Part shown: positions 57,011 through 64,000 of the stretch, piece after piece
How the letters are laid out: each line of letters starts with the position of its first letter
How positions within the stretch are numbered: the first letter of the stretch is position 1
Assembly (NCBI GenBank): GCA_964550935.1
Contig: CAZKBB010000001.1
Location: 65,176-129,175 of the forward strand
Direction of reading: 5' to 3'
Origin: JBCBSP01 sp964550935
GTDB taxonomy: Bacteria; Pseudomonadota; Alphaproteobacteria; Caulobacterales; Maricaulaceae
DNA length: 64,000 bases
Position numbers and translations under genes: made by a program
The notes under the pieces: model-generated
What the model was told of the DNA's origin: nothing
The model's input: the letters and a program-made list of their open reading frames with translations, nothing else
Database searches by the model: none

Positions 57011-59242
57011 TCACATCATCGGGGCGAGGTCCCACATCACGGCGAAGACCGTCAGCGAGATCGCCGCGAGCGCGGTGAGCACCACGCCGAGCAGCGTGCC
57101 GATGCGCACCTTCGGCTCCTTGAACGCGCCCGGCAGCAGCATCACGAGCGAAATCACGCCGAGCAGCCCGCACGCGAGCAGCAGCCACGCCCCGGAGCCG
57201 GCGGGTGGGGCGAAGCCGGCCAGGATCGAGGCCGGCGCGGCGTCGCCGTTCACATACGCGCCGTAGCCCATCAGCCCCAGCCCGGCCGCGCCCGCAAGCG
57301 CGGCGAGGAAGGCGACGAAGCGCGCTCCGCTCGTCTCGGCGCGTAGCTCGGCGACCGGGGTGCCGTCGACGACGCGCCCGAAAAAGCCGAGCGGGAAGAT
57401 CAGGACGGCGAGCACCAGGGGCAGGGCGGAGAGCCCGGCCCAGAGCACGACCGGGGCGGCCTTCTCCGGACCGCCTTCGCTGACACCGGCAAGGCGCAGC
57501 GGCGCGGTGGTCTGGAACAGGTCCACATATTTCGGCTCGCCCACGCCCTCTTCCAGGCAGCTGGCGTCGAGCCCTTCCAGATCGAGAGTATCGAAGAAGT
57601 CGGTCAGCACCTGACCGGCGCATTCCTGCATGGAGCGCGTCGGCCCATGCCCGGCGAAGGGCGCCTCGACATAGCGCGAGCCCTCCATCTGCTCGGCGAT
57701 GTAGGTCGCAAGCCAGGGCGGGGTGACTGGATCCCAGGCGCCGTTGACGATGAGCGTCGGGGCGGGCGCTTGCTCGACGAGCTGGTAGTCGGAGCGGTCG
57801 CGCGGGGCGAGCCCGGCGTCCTCGCAGACCTGGGCGGTGTAGCGCGCGCCTTCCTCGGTGCCGATCAGACCGGCGAAGCGCGGGTGCGCGGCGGCGTCCT
57901 CGGCGAACACGTCGGCGGAGGCGTGGAAATAGCCGTCATTGCAGCGGATCGCGCTGGACATGCCCTGCGAGATCGAAAGCCCGCCCGGTCCGCCCATGCT
58001 CGCGCCTGCGCCCAGACCGCGCAGCACGGCCTCGTCGCGGGTCTCCACGATGTCGGCGATGCCCTGGATGGTGGCCGGGATGTAAGGGTGCTCGTCCTGC
58101 TCATAGGCCATGGAGAAGGGAATGAACGCCACCAGAGCCGGCGGCAGCCAGACCGAGCCTTCAGGAGCGATCTCGATATCCTCCACCTCGATGACGAGAG
58201 GGTCGTTCTGAAGGTTGTCGATCGCGGCGAAGAAGCGGTCCTCAAGATTGTCGCAGGCGCGCGCGCCGTCGCAGGTGGCCAGGATGTTCTCCAGCACCGT
58301 GGAGGCCATGCGATGGATCTCCATCAGGCCGGCCAGGTCGTTGGGCACGATCGCGTCGAGCACCATGGCGCGCACGCCCTCGGGGTCCTCGCGCAGCACC
58401 ATCTGACCCAGGTGCGAGCCGTAGGAGATGCCCCAGATGTTCCAGTCCTCGAAACCGAGCGCTTCGCGCAGCGCCTTCACGTCGCGCGCGTTTTCGACGG
58501 TGTTGTAAGCGGAGACGTCGACGCCGGAAGCGCGCGCCTCTTCAAAGCAGCGGCGCATGCGCTCGGCCTGCGCGCGTTCGGACTCCTCAATGGATTCCGC
58601 ATAGCTCTCCTCAAGCGCGGTCTCTGAATAGAAGTCGCAGAACTGGCCGCTGCGTCCGATGCCGCGCTGTTCGAGGATGTAGAGATCGCGGTGCTGCGTG
58701 ATCGGGTGATCCTTCAGCCGCGCCACATAGGTGTTCACCCCGACGCCGGGCCCGCCGGTCAGGTAGAGCACAGGATCGGGACGGATCGTGTCGTCTTCGG
58801 CGGCGTCGCCGGCCTGCGCATCGTCCTCTTCGGAGGCCTCGTCGGCCTCGCCGTCCTCCTCCTCGTCGCCAGAGGCGGCGATGCGCACATACAGCAGCTG
58901 GATCGCGCGCGTGTCCTCGCGCTCGCGGTTCTCAGGCACGGTGACGAAGCCGCATTCGATGTCGCCGGGCTCGTAGTCGATCTCGCCGCGGAAGGGGCAA
59001 ACCACCGAGACCGGGCCGGGATCGTAGGTCGGCGCGATCATTGCCTCGGCGTCGAGTCCGGACGGGGCGCCTGCAGCCTCGCGGGTCTGCGCGTCATCGC
59101 CGGCCGCCTCGCCATCAGGCGCGTCGGCGACGGCCTCGATGTCAGGCGTTTCGATGTCGAGTTCGGTGTCGGCGTCCTGGGCGTGCGCGGCGGCGAGCGA
59201 GAGCCCGAGCGCGGCGGCGAGCGCGGCGAATTTGCGAAGCAT
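57011..59242 (-). CDS. secreted TAP-type alpha/beta hydrolase fused to a C-terminal membrane domain
   Basis: A 743-residue protein with a signal peptide (MLRKFAALAAALGLSLAAAHA). A long acidic linker and insert precede the fold: YLTGGPGVGVNTYV, ILEQRGIGRSGQFCDF, the nucleophile WGISYGSHLGQMVLRED, the acid in VNGAWDPVTPPWLAT and His in FAGHGPTRSMQECAGQ. This is the tripeptidyl/prolyl aminopeptidase type (TAP C-terminal). From about residue 615 four hydrophobic helices follow, such as APVVLWAGLSALPLVLAVLI and WLLLACGLLGVISLVML. The membrane tail is unusual for the family and would tether the catalytic domain to the inner membrane. Confidence 0.85.
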   Translation of the reverse strand: MLRKFAALAAALGLSLAAAHAQDADTELDIETPDIEAVADAPDGEAAGDDAQTREAAGAPSGLDAEAMIAPTYDPGPVSVVCPFRGEIDYEPGDIECGFVTVPENREREDTRAIQLLYVRIAASGDEEEDGEADEASEEDDAQAGDAAEDDTIRPDPVLYLTGGPGVGVNTYVARLKDHPITQHRDLYILEQRGIGRSGQFCDFYSETALEESYAESIEESERAQAERMRRCFEEARASGVDVSAYNTVENARDVKALREALGFEDWNIWGISYGSHLGQMVLREDPEGVRAMVLDAIVPNDLAGLMEIHRMASTVLENILATCDGARACDNLEDRFFAAIDNLQNDPLVIEVEDIEIAPEGSVWLPPALVAFIPFSMAYEQDEHPYIPATIQGIADIVETRDEAVLRGLGAGASMGGPGGLSISQGMSSAIRCNDGYFHASADVFAEDAAAHPRFAGLIGTEEGARYTAQVCEDAGLAPRDRSDYQLVEQAPAPTLIVNGAWDPVTPPWLATYIAEQMEGSRYVEAPFAGHGPTRSMQECAGQVLTDFFDTLDLEGLDASCLEEGVGEPKYVDLFQTTAPLRLAGVSEGGPEKAAPVVLWAGLSALPLVLAVLIFPLGFFGRVVDGTPVAELRAETSGARFVAFLAALAGAAGLGLMGYGAYVNGDAAPASILAGFAPPAGSGAWLLLACGLLGVISLVMLLPGAFKEPKVRIGTLLGVVLTALAAISLTVFAVMWDLAPMM

Positions 59243-59400
59243 GGCGATCCCCCTCCAGATCTTTCAGAACGCGAGCATGCGACGGTCTGTGCGGCGGCTC
59301 AAGTCTAGACGCGCCTGACCGTGATCAGCCGGGATGTAGCTGAGGCGCGCTCGCGCTCTATTTCGCCTCGCTGACGCAGCACGGACCCTTCGACCACGCC

Positions 59401-60378
59401 ATGGACAGGCCAGACGACACCGACCGCTACGACGTTTCAGGCGACTGGGAGGGCGACAACCAGGCCTGGTGGGACTGGTATGTTTCGCTCGCCTACAACA
59501 CCGACCAAGGCGGTGAGCGTACGACTGCGACCTTGTCAGGCGCATACCCGGCCGAGGAGGCCGCGCTCGCCTACGAGCTGGCTGAACCTTATCCGCTGGA
59601 CGACGCCCAGATCGAAGCGTTCCGGCGCGACGGCTTCGTGAAATTGCCCCGCGTCATTTCCCCTGAAGCCGCCGCGCGGCTTCGTGCGGTGATGGCGCGC
59701 CGCCTCGGCGACGCGTTCTCGGTCGAGCTTGACGGAGGCGCGGACGGCCGGTTCCTGAGCCTGGAGATGGTCTGGCTTGAAGACCCGGTCCTGCGCGCCT
59801 TCACGCTCAGCCCGCGCATCGCGGGCATCTGCGGCCGCCTTCTCGGCGTTGAAGCGATGCGTCTCTATCACGACAACGTTCTGTCCAAGGAGCCGGGCTG
59901 CGGACGTACGCCCTGGCATTACGATGCGCACCACTTCCCTCTGGCAACCAACGATGTCGTCACCGCCTGGATCCCAGCCCAGGCGATCCCCCGCGCCATG
60001 GGGCCGCTGGCCTTCGCCAAGCCGATCGGCGCCTGGCGTCTAGCCGCCGACATTCCCTTCGATAAGACCGATGACAGCTACGACCGGCAGGTCGCGCAAG
60101 CGTTCAAGGACGCCGACATCGCGGTGGAGGACGGCGGCTTCGAGGAGGGCGAGGTCAGCTTCCACCACAATTTGAGCTTCCATACCGCCGGCGGGAACTC
60201 TACGACGTTGAGCCGTCTGGTCCTGGCGAACACCTACTATGTCGACGGGGCCCGGGTGGTGGACTCACCGACGCTCGTTTCCGGCGATTGGCGCAAGTTC
60301 ATTCCTGACACCGAACCCGGCGAGATCGCGGCGAGCCGGCTCAACCCTGTGTGCTGGTCCGCGACCTCGGAGCGCTGA
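59401..60378 (+). CDS. phytanoyl-CoA dioxygenase (PhyH) family protein
   Basis: A 325-residue Fe(II)/2-oxoglutarate oxygenase. Iron ligands are His173 and Asp175 (TPWHYDAHHFPLATNDVV) and His261, with Arg272 for 2-oxoglutarate (LSFHTAGGNSTTLSRLVLAN). The family start FRRDGFVKLPRVISPEAAAR is present. A Trp-rich N-terminal region (DWEGDNQAWWDWYVSLAYN) is unlike the peroxisomal enzyme and belongs to a bacterial subgroup with unknown substrate. It is first in a four-gene operon with two methyltransferases and an MFS protein; its stop overlaps the next start (TGATG). Confidence 0.9.
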   Translation: MDRPDDTDRYDVSGDWEGDNQAWWDWYVSLAYNTDQGGERTTATLSGAYPAEEAALAYELAEPYPLDDAQIEAFRRDGFVKLPRVISPEAAARLRAVMARRLGDAFSVELDGGADGRFLSLEMVWLEDPVLRAFTLSPRIAGICGRLLGVEAMRLYHDNVLSKEPGCGRTPWHYDAHHFPLATNDVVTAWIPAQAIPRAMGPLAFAKPIGAWRLAADIPFDKTDDSYDRQVAQAFKDADIAVEDGGFEEGEVSFHHNLSFHTAGGNSTTLSRLVLANTYYVDGARVVDSPTLVSGDWRKFIPDTEPGEIAASRLNPVCWSATSER

Positions 60379-61214
60379 TGTCGGATAATTTCACTCGCAG
60401 CCTCGCCCATTGGAGTGAGGCCGGCCGCTCCGGCATGGAGGCGTTTTATCGCCTCGCCACGAAAGACTACCGCCACCTCGCCGAGGCGCGCGACTGGGCG
60501 GGCTGGCTGAAGGACCGCCAAGCCAAAGCGCGCGGCGATCGCCTTCGCCTGCTCGACGTGGCGTGCGGATCTGGAAAATTTCCGAACGCGCTGGTCGAGC
60601 ACGCCGGCCTTGCCGAGGCGAGGCTGTCGCCGATCGCCTATGATCTGCTCGATCCGGCGGCGTTCTCGGTGGAAGAGGCTCGGCGCGCGCTTCGGCCTCC
60701 GTTTGAACCGGCGGGCGAGCATGTGTGCACGCTTCAGGACCTGGCGTGCGAGCCCGGCGCTTTCGACGTCGTCTGGGCGACCCACGCCCTCTACGCCCTG
60801 CCGCGCTCCGAACTCGACGCCGGGCTGACCCGCTTTATCGAGGCGATCGCTCCGGAAGGTCGCGGCTTCATCGCGCACGCCAGCGAAGCGGCGCACTATC
60901 TGCGCTTCCACCGCGCGTTCCTGAAAGGCTTCGACCGCGGCGACACCGAGCCCTACACCGCGTCGGAAGACCTCACCGCGTCGCTGACCCGGCTCGGCGC
61001 CCGGTTCGAGACCGAAGAGATCACCTATGAGAACGGCGTGCCGGACACCGAGCGCGATTCGGTGGAGGGCTATCTCCAGCGCTGCCTGTTCGAGGACGAG
61101 GTCACGCTCGACGCGCTCCTGGAAAACCCGGTCACGGGCCCGTATCTCGCCGAGCGTCTGCAGGACGGCGTGTGGCGGTTTCCCCAGTCTGTCACGCTGA
61201 TCTCCATTCAGTAG
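60378..61214 (+). CDS. class I SAM-dependent methyltransferase
   Basis: A 278-residue methyltransferase. Motif I is LRLLDVACGSGKFPNALVEH. Motif II lies in SPIAYDLLDPAAF, motif III in FDVVWATHALYALPRSEL and motif IV in GRGFIAHASEAAHYL. The N-terminal segment (HWSEAGRSGMEAFYRLATKD) may be substrate-binding. It is not close to any methyltransferase I can name. It overlaps the PhyH gene by TGATG and is three bases from the MFS gene, so it is made together with both. Confidence 0.85.
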   Translation: MSDNFTRSLAHWSEAGRSGMEAFYRLATKDYRHLAEARDWAGWLKDRQAKARGDRLRLLDVACGSGKFPNALVEHAGLAEARLSPIAYDLLDPAAFSVEEARRALRPPFEPAGEHVCTLQDLACEPGAFDVVWATHALYALPRSELDAGLTRFIEAIAPEGRGFIAHASEAAHYLRFHRAFLKGFDRGDTEPYTASEDLTASLTRLGARFETEEITYENGVPDTERDSVEGYLQRCLFEDEVTLDALLENPVTGPYLAERLQDGVWRFPQSVTLISIQ

Positions 61215-61217
61215 GTC

Positions 61218-62507
61218 ATGGCCGCAAGCGCAGCCCATCGAGCCTCGGCGACGCGCGCCACGGCAGCGTTCATGCGCCGCTCCTGGGCCGCGCTCGGCTT
61301 CGGCTTCCTCCTGGCGTTCAGCTCAAGCGTGGGTCAGAGCTATTTCATCGGCCTGTTCGGTCCCAGCGTGCGCGCCGATCTCGGGCTCAGCCACGGACAA
61401 TTCGGCGGCGTCTACTCCATCGCCACGCTGGCGAGCGCCGGCGCGCTTCTGCTCGCCGGCAAGCTCGTCGACCGGGTTCGGGCGCGCGACGCTGCGCTGA
61501 TCACGTGCGTGTGGCTCGCCGCCGCGTCCGTGCTGATGGCGTTTGCGGTGAACGCCTTGATGCTCGCCGCGGCCTTGTTCGCGCTGCGCCTTGGCGGGCA
61601 GGGGATGATGAGCCACATCGCGCTCACCACGCTCGGTCGCTGGTTCGAGCGCGAACGCGGCCGCGCCGTGGCGATCGCCACGCTCGGCTTCCCGTCGGCC
61701 GAAGCGCTTCTTCCGCCCATCGTCGCCATTGCGCTTGTCCAGACGAGCTACGAGGCGGTGTGGCTGTTCGCCGCCTCTGTGTTGGTGGTGGTCGTCGCGC
61801 CCTCGCTGGCGGGCTTGTCCTTGATCGCGGTGCGCGAGCGTGACGACGAGGCGCGCACCCGCGCCGCGTCAGGCGAGGCCGGGCCGGCGCGTACGTCCTG
61901 GCGACGCGCCCAGGTGCTGCGCGATCCGCGCTTCTACGCGCTTTGTCCGGGCTTGCTCGCGGCACCCTTCATCGTGACCGGGCTCCTGTTCCACCAGGGC
62001 CGGCTGGTGGAGATCAACGCCTGGCCGCTGACCGCCTTCGCCGCGCTGTTTCCGCTGTTCGCCGGCGCCGCGGTGGGCTCGGGGCTTTTGATCGGCGCGC
62101 TTACCGACCGCTTCGGCTCACGGCGCATCCTGCCGGTCTTTATAGCGCCGTTGGGCCTGGCCTTGTTGCTGTTCGCCATGACCGACGACCTGGTCGTGGC
62201 CGGTCTCGCCATGGCGCTGACCGGCATGACGGCGGGCGGCGCCACGGTGCTGTTCGGCACGGTCTGGGTGGAGCTATACGGTGCGGCGCACCTGGGCGAG
62301 ATCCGTGCGCTGGCCACATCGCTGATGGTGCTCGCCACAGCGCTGGCGCCGGGCGCGATGGGCGCGCTGATCGACGCAGGCGTCGGTTTGGACGCGCAAT
62401 TCTTCGCGCTTGCCGTCTATATCGCAGGCTGCATCGCGATCCTGATCCGCCTCCAGCCAAGCCTTATCGCCAAAGCGCCGCGTGATGCGGCCGAACGGAG
62501 CGCCTGA
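61218..62507 (+). CDS. MFS transporter in the PhyH operon
   Basis: A 429-residue major facilitator with 12 helices. GPSVRADLGLSHGQFGGVYS and AGALLLAGKLVDRVRARDAA (motif A, loop 2-3) are clear, and loop 8-9 has LIGALTDRFGSRRILPVF. A cytoplasmic loop (RERDDEARTRAASGEAGPAR) joins the halves. It resembles MFS members of the oxalate/formate or nitrate-antiporter-like branch rather than drug exporters. By context it moves the substrate or product of the neighbouring enzymes. The stop overlaps the next ATG (TGATG). Confidence 0.88.
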   Translation: MAASAAHRASATRATAAFMRRSWAALGFGFLLAFSSSVGQSYFIGLFGPSVRADLGLSHGQFGGVYSIATLASAGALLLAGKLVDRVRARDAALITCVWLAAASVLMAFAVNALMLAAALFALRLGGQGMMSHIALTTLGRWFERERGRAVAIATLGFPSAEALLPPIVAIALVQTSYEAVWLFAASVLVVVVAPSLAGLSLIAVRERDDEARTRAASGEAGPARTSWRRAQVLRDPRFYALCPGLLAAPFIVTGLLFHQGRLVEINAWPLTAFAALFPLFAGAAVGSGLLIGALTDRFGSRRILPVFIAPLGLALLLFAMTDDLVVAGLAMALTGMTAGGATVLFGTVWVELYGAAHLGEIRALATSLMVLATALAPGAMGALIDAGVGLDAQFFALAVYIAGCIAILIRLQPSLIAKAPRDAAERSA

Positions 62508-63373
62508 TGGACGACCACACCCCCCAAACGGCGCCGGGCCGCGACGACGGGGGCGCGCGTTTGCGCGCCCATTTGCAGGCGGTTCATGAGGATGCGGCGG
62601 GCTTCACCGAGGCGTGCGCGGCCGCGTGCCGGGATGATCAGGGACGCAACAGCTATGAGTGGCTGAGCCAGGCGGCCAAGCCCGCACCCGGCGCGTCGGT
62701 GCTCGACCTCGCCTGCGGCAGCGGCGTGCTTCTGGAGCTGTGCCGGGCGCGCTATGGCGGCGAGGTCGCATTGACCGGTCTGGACATGAGCGAGGCGGAG
62801 CTGAAGCTGGCGCGCGATCGCCTCGCCGGCGCCGACATCGCCCTTCACCACGAGCTCGCCCAGTCGATTGATTTCGCCGCTGACGCGTCACTGGATGCGG
62901 TGCTGTGCCACTGGGCGCTGACGCTGATGGATCCGCTGGACCCGGTGTTGGCCGAACTCGCACGCGTTCTCAAACCCGGCGGCGTGTTCGCCGCGATCGT
63001 GGACGGGCCGGACGCCGCCGCGGACGGCTACGCCGAGGTCGGCGCGATCATCGGCGCTCACGTGGACAGGGCCCGGCCCGACTATCTCGAGCTCGGCGAC
63101 CCCAGAACGCGACACGGCGAAGCGCTTTCCGCACTCTCTCGCGACGCCTTCCCGGGCGCTGACGTTAGGGTGGAGACCGGCGTGTTCGCCATTGAGGACG
63201 CGCCTGATCGGCTCGCCGAGGAGGCGTCAGGCTTCTTCTATTCCGCCTTCGTCCTGTCGCCGGACGAACGCGAAGCCATGCTGGCGGAACTGACCGCCTT
63301 CTTCGCAAGCCGGCCCAAGCCACGCTTCGAGATGCCGGTGAACCGGCTGGTGGTCAGCACCGCTTCGCCGTGA
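62507..63373 (+). CDS. class I SAM-dependent methyltransferase (second in operon)
   Basis: A 288-residue methyltransferase of the UbiE/Methyltransf_11 kind. Motif I is SVLDLACGSGVLLELCRARY; the next strand is VALTGLDMSEAELKLARDRL; motif III lies in LDAVLCHWALTLMDPLDPVL and motif IV in VLKPGGVFAAIVDGPDAAAD. The methyl acceptor is unknown. It ends the PhyH operon. An IS6-family element begins about 14 bp after its stop, so any further downstream gene may have been displaced. Confidence 0.88.
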   Translation: MDDHTPQTAPGRDDGGARLRAHLQAVHEDAAGFTEACAAACRDDQGRNSYEWLSQAAKPAPGASVLDLACGSGVLLELCRARYGGEVALTGLDMSEAELKLARDRLAGADIALHHELAQSIDFAADASLDAVLCHWALTLMDPLDPVLAELARVLKPGGVFAAIVDGPDAAADGYAEVGAIIGAHVDRARPDYLELGDPRTRHGEALSALSRDAFPGADVRVETGVFAIEDAPDRLAEEASGFFYSAFVLSPDEREAMLAELTAFFASRPKPRFEMPVNRLVVSTASP

Positions 63374-63387
63374 AGACGAGGTCTGGC

Positions 63388-64000
63388 GGTGCTGTCAGAC
63401 CAACGCGAACGGGTCTGCGAAATCACGCCATGCAAGCTCAAGCGGCGAGCAGCTGACGCCATTCGGCGAGGGCCGCGTTGCGGAGGTCCTTGAAGCGGGT
63501 GCGGCGTTCGATTGAGCGATCGTGGTTGAAGTGGTTATGGACGGAGGCGTGAGTGGCGACGAATTTCTGCAAACTTCGCATTTGACGAAAGCGGGCCATC
63601 GCGCGCTCCCGTCTTCGGAATGGTAGGTGTGAATTTTCGGCCCGGTTGTTTTCGTGCCGCCCTGTGACCTGTCGTGCTTGGTTCCCGATCTCGCGCATGG
63701 CGGCTCCATACGAGCGCAGCTTGTCAGTGATGACTTCCTCCGGGCGGCCATAGCGCTTCATGGCTTTCTTGAGGAATTTCAATGCGGAGGCCTTGTCTCG
63801 TGTTCTGGTGACATAGGATTCCAGCACTTCGCCCTCGTGATCGACGGCACGCCACAGGTAGTGGGTTTCGCCTTTGATCTTCACGACAACCTCGTCGAGA
63901 TGCCAGCGCCACTGGGTCACCTGGCGGAGCCGCTGGGATCGGCGCTTGCGGATCTCGCGCGCCATCAGCGGCCCGAACCGGTTCCACCAGAACCGCACCG
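63388..64000 (-). mobile_element. IS6-family insertion sequence, cut by the right edge
   Basis: GGTGCTGTCAGACC at 63388-63401 resembles the terminal inverted repeats of IS6 elements (GGxxCTGTT), just outside the transposase stop. The other end and any 8-bp target duplication lie beyond the window, so the exact boundary is inferred. Confidence 0.65.
63438..64000 (-). CDS. IS6 family transposase, partial
   Basis: 187 residues are visible, running off the right edge (an in-frame GTG at 63998 is unlikely to be the true start). The DDE catalytic residues are Asp in QWRWHLDEVVVKIKGETHYL, Asp in EVITDKLRSYGAAMREIGN and Glu in NNRAENSHLPFRRRERAM. FWWNRFGPLMAREIRKRR is the linker after the missing N-terminal helix-turn-helix. 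The transposase catalyses replicative transposition. No stop codon interrupts the visible part, so the element may be intact and active. Confidence 0.9.
   Translation of the reverse strand, partial: VRFWWNRFGPLMAREIRKRRSQRLRQVTQWRWHLDEVVVKIKGETHYLWRAVDHEGEVLESYVTRTRDKASALKFLKKAMKRYGRPEEVITDKLRSYGAAMREIGNQARQVTGRHENNRAENSHLPFRRRERAMARFRQMRSLQKFVATHASVHNHFNHDRSIERRTRFKDLRNAALAEWRQLLAA

Overview
The window is high-GC DNA, coding almost throughout, with short intergenic gaps and many 1-4 bp stop/start overlaps. It carries a DivK response regulator directly followed by a PleD-type diguanylate cyclase, and a large holdfast-type (Hfs) polysaccharide export locus. Together these point to a dimorphic, surface-attaching alphaproteobacterium of the Caulobacter/Maricaulis/Hyphomonas kind; I cannot fix the genus. 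No rRNA, tRNA or CRISPR array was recognised, and no stretch above about 300 bases lacks a gene.

Layout. 1-8.1 kb: mixed housekeeping genes (5' end of an M3 peptidase, alpha/beta hydrolases, a cation/calcium exchanger, HIT, RidA, DUF482 acetyltransferase, DNA polymerase IV, ROK sugar kinase). 8.3-10.0 kb: divK-pleD. 10.1-24.5 kb: a minus-strand core block (rpmG, MFS exporter, a degenerate and an intact Nudix protein, rnr, topA, dprA, plsY, a dihydroorotase-like pseudo-enzyme, pyrB, two AEC transporters, ruvX). 24.6-28.7 kb: gatC-gatA-gatB, interrupted between gatA and gatB by a GIY-YIG gene flanked by inverted palindromic repeats and by a small membrane-protein gene. 28.7-34.5 kb: MscS channel, an XRE regulator/membrane-protein pair with an operator-like double box, an IPNS-type dioxygenase, a GST, an unrecognised 425-residue bitopic protein and a Sel1-like mini-protein.

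34.5-45.1 kb: the holdfast locus. hfsD faces hfsA-hfsB-hfsC; an opposing operon encodes flippase, glycosyltransferase, deacetylase and a second glycosyltransferase; a FemAB/GNAT-type hfsK-like gene is translationally coupled to a glycosyl-hydrolase-like gene. Lipid-linked repeat units would be built by the glycosyltransferases, flipped by HfsF, polymerised by the HfsC-like protein, exported through HfsA/HfsB/HfsD and modified by HfsH and the HfsK-like protein. A DPM1-like GT2 and an ArnT-like GT39 follow (45.2-47.7 kb).

47.7-59.2 kb: typA, M14 peptidase, DoxX, a crotonase, a hydrolase, DUF547, mltF and a large TAP-type hydrolase fused to membrane segments. 59.4-63.4 kb: a tightly packed operon of PhyH oxygenase, SAM methyltransferase, MFS transporter and a second SAM methyltransferase, of unknown product. 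An IS6-family element, cut by the right edge, begins about 14 bp after it.

The best candidates for something undescribed are the GIY-YIG/inverted-repeat unit, the PhyH-MT-MFS-MT operon, the glycosyl hydrolase coupled to hfsK, and the XRE/membrane-protein pair with its operator.
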